Below, one piece after another: positions 51,043 through 58,710 of a stretch of 64,000 nt of DNA. Position numbers and translations under genes: made by a program. Under the pieces are notes generated by a model. That model saw only the letters and a list, made by a program, of their open reading frames with translations. It did no database searches and was not told the origin of the DNA. This stretch comes from Polyangium sp. y55x31 (GTDB lineage: Bacteria > Myxococcota_A > Polyangia > Polyangiales > Polyangiaceae). The stretch is from contig NZ_JARZHG010000051.1 of the NCBI RefSeq assembly GCF_029946505.1, positions 1 through 64,000 on the forward strand, read 5' to 3'. The first letter of the stretch is position 1, and the number at the start of each line of letters is the position of its first letter.

Positions 51043-51771
51043 ATGTCGTTACCGAGCATACGAACCATGCTCTCCTTGGGGCTCCTCGGTTGCGCGACGT
51101 TATCGCTCGTGCCGCTCGGCTGCGGGGCCAAGATCACCTATCCCGCGGCGAGCGAGGGCCCGCGTGTGCCGGATGCCACCGCCGAGCGGCTGCGAGCGTG
51201 CGTGGATGAGTTCGGCAGCGATCTTCGCGGGGGATATTACGTGTTCGACTACACGGTGAAGGTCGACGAAGAGGGCCGCGTGGTCGATGTGGCGTCGAAG
51301 GGCGTGCCCCACGCGGATCTCGCGGGGTGTACGCGGCTCGCGCTGCGCGCCATGACGGTGCCGGAGGACCTCCTCCGGCTGCGCAAGTTGCGCCTGTCCG
51401 CGTCGCCCGCTCCGTCGGCCGAGCGTGGACTCGTCGGGCACCCGGCGCTCGTGGTCGTGGCGATCGCCCTCGCCGACCTCATCATCGAGGCGGCCCCCAT
51501 CGTCGTCGTGATCGCCGCGTCGGTGGAGATTGGCAAGTCGGAGATTGCGGAGGTAGGTCGAAAGAAGTCAGGCCCGGTGTCCTGTCAAGACCATCTCAAC
51601 GCTTGCCTGCGCTGGCCTCAGGCAGACTTGCCAGGGCATGTCGAAGGCAATAAGAGGTGTGCCACGTGCTTTGAGTTGTGCAATGGCAGCGGAACATGGC
51701 CCAAAGGATTCGAATTGACGGATGAGTCATGGGCGTCCTGCATCTACCCGCATATCAGATGGTACTATTAG
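51043..51771 (+). CDS. Candidate lipoprotein toxin with low-GC Cys-rich tip
   Basis: This encodes 242 residues from ATG 51043. The N-terminal signal (MLSLGLLGCATLSLVPLGC) suggests a lipoprotein, lipidated at Cys27. A TonB-like beta segment (YYVFDYTVKVDEEGRVVDV) is followed by two hydrophobic stretches (VVVAIALADLIIEAAPIVVV) and a Cys-rich C-terminus (CQDHLNACLRW, CATCFELCNGSGTWPKGFE). From about 51535 the base composition drops visibly compared with the first half, as in exchangeable toxin tips. A second gene begins 7 nt after the stop. The arrangement recalls lipoprotein toxins with downstream immunity genes such as SitA/SitI of Myxococcus; this is inference. Confidence 0.65.
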   Translation: MSLPSIRTMLSLGLLGCATLSLVPLGCGAKITYPAASEGPRVPDATAERLRACVDEFGSDLRGGYYVFDYTVKVDEEGRVVDVASKGVPHADLAGCTRLALRAMTVPEDLLRLRKLRLSASPAPSAERGLVGHPALVVVAIALADLIIEAAPIVVVIAASVEIGKSEIAEVGRKKSGPVSCQDHLNACLRWPQADLPGHVEGNKRCATCFELCNGSGTWPKGFELTDESWASCIYPHIRWYY

Positions 51772-51778
51772 GACAGAT

Positions 51779-52900
51779 ATGGTTACGGAAGTAGAAACAA
51801 TCGCTCAACTCCTCTCGGAGTTCGGGAAGGCGCACGACGCCCTCCTGGTCCGATCGCTGGAGCGGAACCGGACCTTCGCCGAGGCCGTCGACGACTACCG
51901 CCGGCTCGAAGCGGAGTTCGTGGCGCGCGCAGGCGACAGCGAGCTCGGCGTGCTCGAGACGAGGCGACGCATTGCCGAGGCCATCCTCTTGCTCGCGAAC
52001 GAAAAACATCCGCCCTTCGAGGTCTGCCGCGAAGCGTGGAACGAGCTCGTTCGCCTCGGCTTCACGAACATTCACGTCAGGTGCATGAAGACCTGGTGTT
52101 ACGCGGAGTGCTGCCGGTATGACGAGAAGCCCGAAGAGGGGCTCGCCGTGCTCGAACCCCTCATCGCCGAGCTCGAGCGCGGGCTCGAGGAAGCCAAGGC
52201 GGCGAAGCGCCGCACGGGCTTTTACGAACAGGAGCTCGAGCGCTTGGGCGACCTTCGGGGCGCGCTCCTGGCCCAGCAAAGAGGCCAGCTCAACCCGGAG
52301 CGAAGTACCCGGCGGCTCGACGAGGCGCACCCTCCCACCCCGGAAGAGGAGAGGAGCGATGCGGTCTGGGACGAGTTCTCCAACGCGCGCAGCGCCGTCG
52401 TCAAGACCTTTGCAAGGACGCAGGAGCGGAGCTTCGCCGACGTCGCCGCCGACTACAAACAGATTGAGGCGGATTTCACGGCGCGCGCCGGCGAGGGCGA
52501 AGCCTCAGTAGACCTCGTGCTCAGCATGCGGCGGTGCATCGCCGGAGACCTCCTCTGGGCAGCCTCTCAGCTCGAACAGCCCTTCGAGGTCTGCCGCGAT
52601 GCCTGGAATGAGGTGGTCCGCCTGGGCTTCACGGACCTCTGGGAGCAATGCCTGAAGGCGGAGACACACGTGGAGTCTTGCTTGCGCACCCACAAGCCCG
52701 AGGAGGGCCTCGCCGTGCTCGAACCCCTCATCGGGGAGCTCGAGCGTGGGCTCGAAGCGGAGCTTCGGCGGCGGAGCGAGGCGCAGGCGAAGGGCGAAGT
52801 CCCGATGCAGGCAGGCCTGACCCCGAAGTATTACCGAGACATGCTCAGGTCTTTGGGTGAGCTCCGGGACAAGCTCGAAGCAGCGCGCAAGGGCCCGTGA
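51779..52900 (+). CDS. Tandemly duplicated helical protein, candidate immunity protein
   Basis: This encodes 373 residues from ATG 51779 with AGGA in the preceding gene's end. It consists of two copies of a roughly 180-residue helical domain. The shared block PFEVCREAWNELVRLGFT (copy 1) and PFEVCRDAWNEVVRLGFT (copy 2), plus KPEEGLAVLEPLI and ELERGLE in both, show an internal duplication. No signal peptide or membrane segment is present, so it is cytoplasmic. The 7-nt spacing to the Cys-rich lipoprotein gene suggests a functional pair. Confidence 0.72.
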   Translation: MVTEVETIAQLLSEFGKAHDALLVRSLERNRTFAEAVDDYRRLEAEFVARAGDSELGVLETRRRIAEAILLLANEKHPPFEVCREAWNELVRLGFTNIHVRCMKTWCYAECCRYDEKPEEGLAVLEPLIAELERGLEEAKAAKRRTGFYEQELERLGDLRGALLAQQRGQLNPERSTRRLDEAHPPTPEEERSDAVWDEFSNARSAVVKTFARTQERSFADVAADYKQIEADFTARAGEGEASVDLVLSMRRCIAGDLLWAASQLEQPFEVCRDAWNEVVRLGFTDLWEQCLKAETHVESCLRTHKPEEGLAVLEPLIGELERGLEAELRRRSEAQAKGEVPMQAGLTPKYYRDMLRSLGELRDKLEAARKGP

Positions 52901-52994
52901 GCACGACCGCGCGTGGACGACGGCGCCCGTGGGCTTGACGTCTCGCGAGGGTTTGTCGTACCGTCACTCCGACGCACGGAGGCGGGACGACGAA

Positions 52995-53624
52995 TCAGCG
53001 CTCCCGATCGCGGTCTATCCAGCCCTGATCGACACCGCCTGGTTCCACTACGCCGGAGCGATCCACCTCGCCGCGCTCGGCGGTGAAATAACCGCTCTCG
53101 CGTCGTGGGCGCGCCATCAACTGCCGCGTATGGGCGGCGAGCATGGCTGCGATCGCGCGGAGATCGTAAGGCCAGGCGTAGAGGACGGAGACGCCCGGGT
53201 GGCGCTCGCGGACGCGCGCGAGGGCTTCGGGAATTTCGGTCTCGGAATGAATGCCGCCCGGCGTGAGCATGGACGGCACGACCGTGAGCATCTTCGCCCC
53301 GGCCGCAATGGCCTCGTCCGCGGCATCTTCAATGGTTGGTGCACAAAACTCGTTGTACGCGACGAACAACGCGGCCGGCGCGACGAGGGGCCGGAGGGCT
53401 TCGGCGAGGGAGAGAAGGCCCTTGCGGTAGGGATCGTTTGCATCCGTGCGGGGCCAGGTGCGGATGCGGTGATCGAGCTCGATCTCCTCGGCGGACGGCG
53501 GGCCGCCGGTCGCGTGCCTGCGACCTTCGAGGGATTTCCAGCGCGTGACGAGCTCCCGCGGGCAATCCTTCGCCGCCGCGCCGTGCCCTACGAGGATGAC
53601 TGCCTGCTCGATCTGCGATGCCAT
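52995..53624 (-). CDS. cbiX: CbiX-like sirohydrochlorin chelatase
   Basis: This encodes 209 residues from ATG 53624 (CAGGAG 7 nt upstream, inside the cytochrome gene). It opens with AVILVGHGAAAKDCPRELV, the CbiX/SirB N-terminal active-site type (HG), and has PSMLTPGGIHSETEIPEAL, matching the second His-containing motif. These enzymes insert cobalt or iron into sirohydrochlorin, or related tetrapyrroles. Its 5' end overlaps the five-haem cytochrome gene by 37 nt, which links tetrapyrrole metabolism to a multihaem protein in one operon. The metal is unresolved. Confidence 0.82.
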   Translation of the reverse strand: MASQIEQAVILVGHGAAAKDCPRELVTRWKSLEGRRHATGGPPSAEEIELDHRIRTWPRTDANDPYRKGLLSLAEALRPLVAPAALFVAYNEFCAPTIEDAADEAIAAGAKMLTVVPSMLTPGGIHSETEIPEALARVRERHPGVSVLYAWPYDLRAIAAMLAAHTRQLMARPRRESGYFTAERGEVDRSGVVEPGGVDQGWIDRDRER

Positions 53625-55384
53625 GGGTTTCTCCTGCGATGGTGCCGAAGGAAGAGGAGCGTGAGGAAACCGAGGGCCGGCGGAAGGGTCGATGCGCTGG
53701 TTTGTCCAGGCAGACGACAGGAGCAACCCTCCCCTGCCCCGGGATCACGTCCGCCGCCGCTTCCGCTGCTGCTTCCGCCGCCGCTTCCGCCTCCGCCTCC
53801 GCCGCCGCTTCCGCTTCCGCCTCCGAAATCGATCACGACTTCGGCCTTCGCGACGACGAACGGCGGCGAGGCGCCCACCGATTCATAAATTGCGAGAAGC
53901 TCCTGCCCGCTCGAATCCGTGACGTTGGCTGCCGCGAGATGCTCGACGTATTTCCGTGTGATCGGTTGATACAAGACCCGCGCGGAAACGGTCCTCTCCC
54001 CCGTCACGCCCGCCGGCGCCGCCACCGTGAACGTCGCCTCGTCAAAGGAGCGCACGCCTCCTGCGCCGTCCCCGTAATCGATTTCCCCCGTCGGACGCGT
54101 CGTGGTCGTCGGGACGAACCCCTTCGGCGGGATCCGTGTATCCGAAAGGATCATGTCGTGCCGCGCGAGATCCTCTCCCGGCTCGGCCGCCGCTCCATTC
54201 CAGCGTCCATGCTGCGCGCGGTACACCCGCGTCGGCGGCGACGCCTCGATCTCGCCTTTCGCCGCGTCGTACCCGCCCACGAGAAACGTCTCTTCTCCCG
54301 TCGAATCGATCAGCGCGAGCGCAATCCACGCGCGCCGGCCCTCGGCATACCCCGTGGGGAACTTGTGCCCGCTGAGGTTTTCCACGCGCACCGTGATCGT
54401 AAATGGCTCACCGGGCGCAGCCGAGGCGGGCGCGCTCGTGATTTCGATCTTCGCGGCCGCGGAGAGCGTCTCCTCCGTGCGCGCGAGGGCCAGCGCGAAG
54501 GCATCCGGGAACGCCGCGGCGCGCGCGGGGTCCTTGGCCATGACGGCGCGGATGCCGAAAAGGTTTCCGCCGGCAAACACGTGATCACGTGGATCCGGGC
54601 GAAGCGGCGCGACGGGGACGGTCGCGACGGGGAATTGTCCCGGCTTGCGGCGGGTATGGCAATCGACGCAGCTTTGCCCGCCCTCCTCGGCGTAGGCGCT
54701 CTGCGCCCATTCTTCGTAGGTGGTGTCGAGCGGAAATGCGAGGGCCGTCTCCACGCCGTCCGCGTCACGCAATCGCCTCCCGGGGTTCGTCACCTGGTGG
54801 CATTGCCCGCAAAATGCCGAGCTCGCGAGCGCCTCGGCCGCGGCCGTCCCGTGCACCTGCGCCACGCTGTCGGCATACGGGCCCCGTTTGTCGAGGTCGT
54901 CGTCGTACACGATCTGCGCATCACCGCGGTAATACGGCGCGTCGGGCGGACCCGAGGTCACGGCGCGGTGGCAGGTGTCGCAGCCGACGCCTTGCATGTC
55001 GACGGCGTCGAATGCGCTGCCGTCGGGCGGGGTCGCGTGTCCCCGGACGAACGCGATCGGCGAATGACAACGCAAGCAAAACGTGCCCACGCCGGGTTCG
55101 TCCTGGTTCGCAATCGTGAGCGCCGCGCGAAAGACGGGATCCCGCGCGGCGTTTCCCATCATGGTGCCGGCCCACCCGTCGTGCGGGAGGTACGTGCGGT
55201 CGCCCTCGTGACCACCGCCATGGCATAACGCGCAGCCGTCGGCCCCCTCGAACAGGCTTCCCGGGCCGAGCTCTCCGGGCTTCGTGCCCGCGAGATCCTC
55301 GAAGCCCGCGGACGCGGAGGCGGGGAGCACGAGCGGCAAGAGGGCGGCAAACGCGACGCGGGCGAGCCCTCGGAGATCCGGCAT
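53588..55384 (-). CDS. Five-haem cytochrome c-type protein with MYXO-CTERM-like tail
   Basis: This encodes 598 residues from ATG 55384 with a signal peptide ending ASASA. Five CxxCH sites are visible in the first half: CALCH, CLRCH, CDTCH, CGQCH and CVDCH. The region about residues 320-530 is beta-rich with an Ig-like fold (FTITVRVENLSGHKFPTGY). A Gly/Ser spacer, GCSCRLPG, a hydrophobic segment (PALGFLTLLFL) and HHRRR form a MYXO-CTERM-like tail, although about 15 residues follow it. It is a likely surface electron carrier. Its last 37 nt overlap the cbiX-like gene. Confidence 0.85.
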   Translation of the reverse strand: MPDLRGLARVAFAALLPLVLPASASAGFEDLAGTKPGELGPGSLFEGADGCALCHGGGHEGDRTYLPHDGWAGTMMGNAARDPVFRAALTIANQDEPGVGTFCLRCHSPIAFVRGHATPPDGSAFDAVDMQGVGCDTCHRAVTSGPPDAPYYRGDAQIVYDDDLDKRGPYADSVAQVHGTAAAEALASSAFCGQCHQVTNPGRRLRDADGVETALAFPLDTTYEEWAQSAYAEEGGQSCVDCHTRRKPGQFPVATVPVAPLRPDPRDHVFAGGNLFGIRAVMAKDPARAAAFPDAFALALARTEETLSAAAKIEITSAPASAAPGEPFTITVRVENLSGHKFPTGYAEGRRAWIALALIDSTGEETFLVGGYDAAKGEIEASPPTRVYRAQHGRWNGAAAEPGEDLARHDMILSDTRIPPKGFVPTTTTRPTGEIDYGDGAGGVRSFDEATFTVAAPAGVTGERTVSARVLYQPITRKYVEHLAAANVTDSSGQELLAIYESVGASPPFVVAKAEVVIDFGGGSGSGGGGGGGSGGGSSSGSGGGRDPGAGEGCSCRLPGQTSASTLPPALGFLTLLFLRHHRRRNPWHRRSSRQSSS

Positions 55385-55429
55385 GCCCGCTTTGTAGCAC
55401 GGGCTCGTCTCGTGATAACGTCGGCCATC

Positions 55430-56842
55430 ATGCGTCACGCCCGGACGACCTCGTTTGCCCTCCTGTCCATCTTCACGCTCGCCGCTTCGATCTTCGGGGT
55501 CGCGACCACGGAGTCCGGATGCGCCAGCGCGACGCCCTGCGAGATCAACAGCGACTGCATCGAGGGCGCGTGCGTCGACGGCGAGTGCAAGCGCGAGTGC
55601 GCCGACTCCGAGCGCGACTGCCAGCCCGGATTCCGGTGTTATGCCGGCCAGTGTTTGCCCGACGACGGCCAAGGCGGCGCCGGGCCCGGCGCAGGCGGCA
55701 TGGGCGGTAGCGGCGGCATGGGCGGGACCGGCGGCATCGGCGGAATGGGCGGCGCGACGAGCTCGAGCGCTTCGTCGAGCAGCAGCAGCGCTTCGTCGAG
55801 CAGCAGCGCTTCGTCGAGCAGCAGCGCTTCGAGCGGCTCCGGTGGCGGGGGCGGCGGGCCGACGAAGGGCGAGCTCGATCTTTGCGCGGCCGACGGCGAA
55901 TGCGAGGCGGGGCTCACGTGCGAGCCGATGTGGAAAAACGGGCCGAAGCGCTGCACGCGCGCCTGCGTCTCGGACGGGGGCTGCCCGAGTGGATTGCGCT
56001 GCAGCGCGGCGGGCGCCGAGAAATATTGCGCGATGAGCGACGTCGGGAAGGCGTGCGCGAATGCCGCGACCTGCAATTTCGGCTGCCTCGAAGGCCCGGG
56101 GTATTGCACGGTGGCATGCGCCACCGGATCGGATTGCCCGAACGGATACGGGTGCATGCCCGTCGGCAGCCCGCCCACGAAGGTCTGCGTGAAAGCCGAG
56201 GCCTACTGCGAATCGGGCAACACGTCCGCGTGTATCGTTCCGGCCGCGTGTGACACGAGCTCGCTGCTCGTCGGGGCCTGCACGCTCGCGTGCACGACGA
56301 ACGCCGATTGCCCGCAGCGGGCCTCGCTGCTCGCGCCCTGGACCTGCTCGAATGGCCTCTGCACGCGGCCGCCGGACGTGTACGGCCCGATGCCCGGCGG
56401 GAGCGCGCCCACGGAGTGGCATTGTGATCCGTTCGGCAACGCCGTGAACCTCTGCAACGACGCCCAGCACATGAACTTCCAGGCGTTCTCGATCCCGCCG
56501 CCTCCGGCCGTGAACTGCGCCTCGTCCGTCACGTTCCAGGGCCAGGCCGGGGACGCGTGCGTGAATTCGTGCCGGTACCAGGGCGGCTGCGGCTTTGGTT
56601 TTTCCTGTACGGCCGTGGGCAACATCCAGGGCGGGCGCATCGGCCTCTGCCTGCCCGCGGGCTCGGGCGAGGTGGGCGCGGCTTGCGCGAACGACACGCA
56701 ATGTGTGTTCGGGTATTGCAATAACGGCAAATGCAGCCGCGATTGCACGGCCGACGGCGTGTGTCCGAATGGAACGACGTGCACCGCCGCCGGGGGCGCT
56801 TCGCCGAACGTGGAGGGGATGCCGTTCCGGAAGTGCCTCTGA
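55430..56842 (+). CDS. Cys-rich secreted protein with Gly- and Ser-rich linkers
   Basis: This encodes 470 residues from ATG 55430 with a signal peptide (TTSFALLSIFTLAASIFG). It carries many CxxxxC-type repeats (CEINSDCIEGACVDGECKRE, CAADGECEAGLTCEP, CVSDGGCPSGLRC) found in myxobacterial surface proteins. The linker is GGMGGSGGMGG followed by runs of Ser with Ala (about residues 110-140), coded by 18-21 bp repeats at 55768-55840. No catalytic motif was seen; probably a disulphide-bonded surface or matrix protein. It diverges from the cytochrome gene, 45 nt apart. Confidence 0.82.
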   Translation: MRHARTTSFALLSIFTLAASIFGVATTESGCASATPCEINSDCIEGACVDGECKRECADSERDCQPGFRCYAGQCLPDDGQGGAGPGAGGMGGSGGMGGTGGIGGMGGATSSSASSSSSSASSSSSASSSSSASSGSGGGGGGPTKGELDLCAADGECEAGLTCEPMWKNGPKRCTRACVSDGGCPSGLRCSAAGAEKYCAMSDVGKACANAATCNFGCLEGPGYCTVACATGSDCPNGYGCMPVGSPPTKVCVKAEAYCESGNTSACIVPAACDTSSLLVGACTLACTTNADCPQRASLLAPWTCSNGLCTRPPDVYGPMPGGSAPTEWHCDPFGNAVNLCNDAQHMNFQAFSIPPPPAVNCASSVTFQGQAGDACVNSCRYQGGCGFGFSCTAVGNIQGGRIGLCLPAGSGEVGAACANDTQCVFGYCNNGKCSRDCTADGVCPNGTTCTAAGGASPNVEGMPFRKCL

Positions 56843-56891
56843 TCGTCGGACGGGAGATCCTGGGACGCCCAACCTTCCGAGCACCAAGCGA

Positions 56892-57395
56892 TCAGAGCGT
56901 GTCGCGCGCGTCCGGATCGATCCTGCGGATCGCGTCGCGGAGCACGTCCGGGATCGGGGCCGGCCGGTTCGTGCTCGAGGCGAGTAGCACGACGACGGCG
57001 CTCCCGGTCGCGACGACGGCCTGCTGGGACGTCGAGGTCACGCGGTAATCCATGGTCAGGCTCGTGCGGCCGAGGCGGGTCGTCTTGCCCTCGACGCGCA
57101 CCGTGTCGGGCCAGAAGACGGGGCGGAGGAAGTCGGCGGTCGTCGAGGCGAGCACGGGCTTCTGCGGCGCGCCGCTCGACATGTCGACGCCGATCAGGCG
57201 CAGGTAGGCGAGCCGCGCCTCCTCGAACCAGGCGAAGTAGCGCGTGTTGTTGACGTGCCCGAGCACGTCGAGATCACCCCAGAGCACGGTGATCTCCTGA
57301 CAAACGGAGAACCGCGTGCCCACCGGGGGAGCGGGGGGCGCGAACGTCGTGGAGCTGCGCCCGGTGGGCCTCTCGAAGCGATCGGAAGAAGACAA
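56892..57395 (-). CDS. 4-hydroxybenzoyl-CoA-thioesterase-fold acyl-CoA thioesterase
   Basis: This encodes 167 residues if it starts at TTG 57395 (GAGG upstream); a GTG at 57323 would give 143 residues, nearer the family length. The catalytic signature is intact: WGDLDVLGHVNNTRYFAWFE, with the Asp and GHVNN of FadM/YbgC-type hot-dog thioesterases. It would hydrolyse acyl-CoA or related thioesters in the cytoplasm. It is divergent from the binding-protein gene at 57528. Confidence 0.88.
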   Translation of the reverse strand: MSSSDRFERPTGRSSTTFAPPAPPVGTRFSVCQEITVLWGDLDVLGHVNNTRYFAWFEEARLAYLRLIGVDMSSGAPQKPVLASTTADFLRPVFWPDTVRVEGKTTRLGRTSLTMDYRVTSTSQQAVVATGSAVVVLLASSTNRPAPIPDVLRDAIRRIDPDARDTL

Positions 57396-57527
57396 GGCAA
57401 CCTCGTGGATCAGATGCCGGGCTCGCCCGCCGTCGCGATCGCGGAACGCACCCCCGCACGGAGCGTGGCAGCGTAGTTTCCGCGGCGTCAAGCCTGTGGC
57501 ATGCTCCGCCGCAGGAGAGCGAGGACA

Positions 57528-58703
57528 ATGCTCGGACGACGTCGTTGGATCGGGACCGTGGCCGGCCTTTGTTTGCTGTCGGCGCTCGGGGTGGGATGCG
57601 GCAAGAAGGAGAACGGGGGCGCGGGACCTGAGCCTGGCTCGAACGAGTGGAAGGTGGGCGCCTACCTCAGCCTCTCCGGCGCCGAGACACAGTTCGGCAA
57701 GGACACGCAGGAGGGCACCGAGCTCGCGGTCGAGGAGATCAACGCGAAGGGCGGCGTGAAGGGCAAGAAGGTCCGCGTGCTCTTCGAGGACGACAAGTCG
57801 AACCCGCAGGAGGCCTCGAACAAGGTCCTGCAGCTCATCAACCGGGACAAGGTCGTCGCGCTGCTCGGCGAGGTCGCGTCGTCGCGCTCCAAGGCCGCCG
57901 GCATCGTGGCGAACAAGAACAAGATCCCGATGATCTCGCCCTCGTCGACGAACCCGGACGTGACGAAGGTCGGCCCGTTCGTCTTCCGCGTCTGCTTCAC
58001 GGACGACGTGCAGGGCCAGATGGGCGCGCGGTTCGTGAAGAACAAGCTGAACAAGAACAAGGTCGCGCTGCTCTACGCCTCGGACGACCTTTACTCCTCG
58101 GGGCTCGCGAACGAGTTCAAGAACGAGGCGAAGAAGCTCGGCATGACGGTCGTCGCCGAGAAGAGCTTCCTCAAGAGCGAGACGAACTTCACGACATACC
58201 TGAACGAGATCAAGAGCGCCGAGCCCGAGGTGATCTACGCGCCGGTCTACTACAACGCGATGGTGCCGATCGCGCGGCAGGCGAAGGCCGCGGGGATCCC
58301 GGGGAACATGTTCGTCGGCGGCGACGGCTGGCACTCGGACTCGCTCGTGAACGACGCGGGCGAGGAGATGGAGGGCGCGTACTTCACGAACCACTTCTCG
58401 CCGGACATGCCGTCGCCGAACTCGCAGGCGTTCGTGAAGAGATACGTGGAGAAGTTCAAGCGCGATCCGAGCGCGCTCGCAGCGCAAGGCTACGACTCGG
58501 CGATGCTGCTCTTCGACGCGATGGGCCGCGCGAAGGGCGACACGCCCGAGGCGATCCGCGACGCGATCGCCGAGACCAAGGATTTCCAGGGCGCGACGGG
58601 CGCGATCACCATCGACGCGAACCGCAACGCCGAGAAGCCCATCGTGATCGTGCAGATCAAGGGCAAGAAGTTCACGTACTTCGACACGGTCTCCGCGAAG
58701 TAG
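57528..58703 (+). CDS. LivK-like amino-acid-type ABC substrate-binding lipoprotein
   Basis: This encodes 391 residues from ATG 57528 (GAGGA upstream). A lipoprotein signal (TVAGLCLLSALGVGC) leads to a periplasmic-binding-protein type 1 fold: VGAYLSLSGAETQFGKDTQE, VALLGEVASSRSKAAG, PMISPSSTNPDVTK and FVGGDGWHSDSL. Such proteins bind branched-chain amino acids, urea, amides or aromatic acids. No permease or ATPase gene follows, so it is an orphan or serves a distant transporter. Confidence 0.92.
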   Translation: MLGRRRWIGTVAGLCLLSALGVGCGKKENGGAGPEPGSNEWKVGAYLSLSGAETQFGKDTQEGTELAVEEINAKGGVKGKKVRVLFEDDKSNPQEASNKVLQLINRDKVVALLGEVASSRSKAAGIVANKNKIPMISPSSTNPDVTKVGPFVFRVCFTDDVQGQMGARFVKNKLNKNKVALLYASDDLYSSGLANEFKNEAKKLGMTVVAEKSFLKSETNFTTYLNEIKSAEPEVIYAPVYYNAMVPIARQAKAAGIPGNMFVGGDGWHSDSLVNDAGEEMEGAYFTNHFSPDMPSPNSQAFVKRYVEKFKRDPSALAAQGYDSAMLLFDAMGRAKGDTPEAIRDAIAETKDFQGATGAITIDANRNAEKPIVIVQIKGKKFTYFDTVSAK

Positions 58704-58710
58704 CCCGATC

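Noticed and set aside
55385-56887. 500-codon upstream extension of the five-haem cytochrome
   Set aside because: It is antisense to the Cys-rich secreted protein gene, and the internal ATG at 55384 gives a proper signal peptide.
57481-57527. Sigma-54 promoter before the LivK-like gene
   Set aside because: TGGCAT is present but the matching TGC element at the correct spacing is not.
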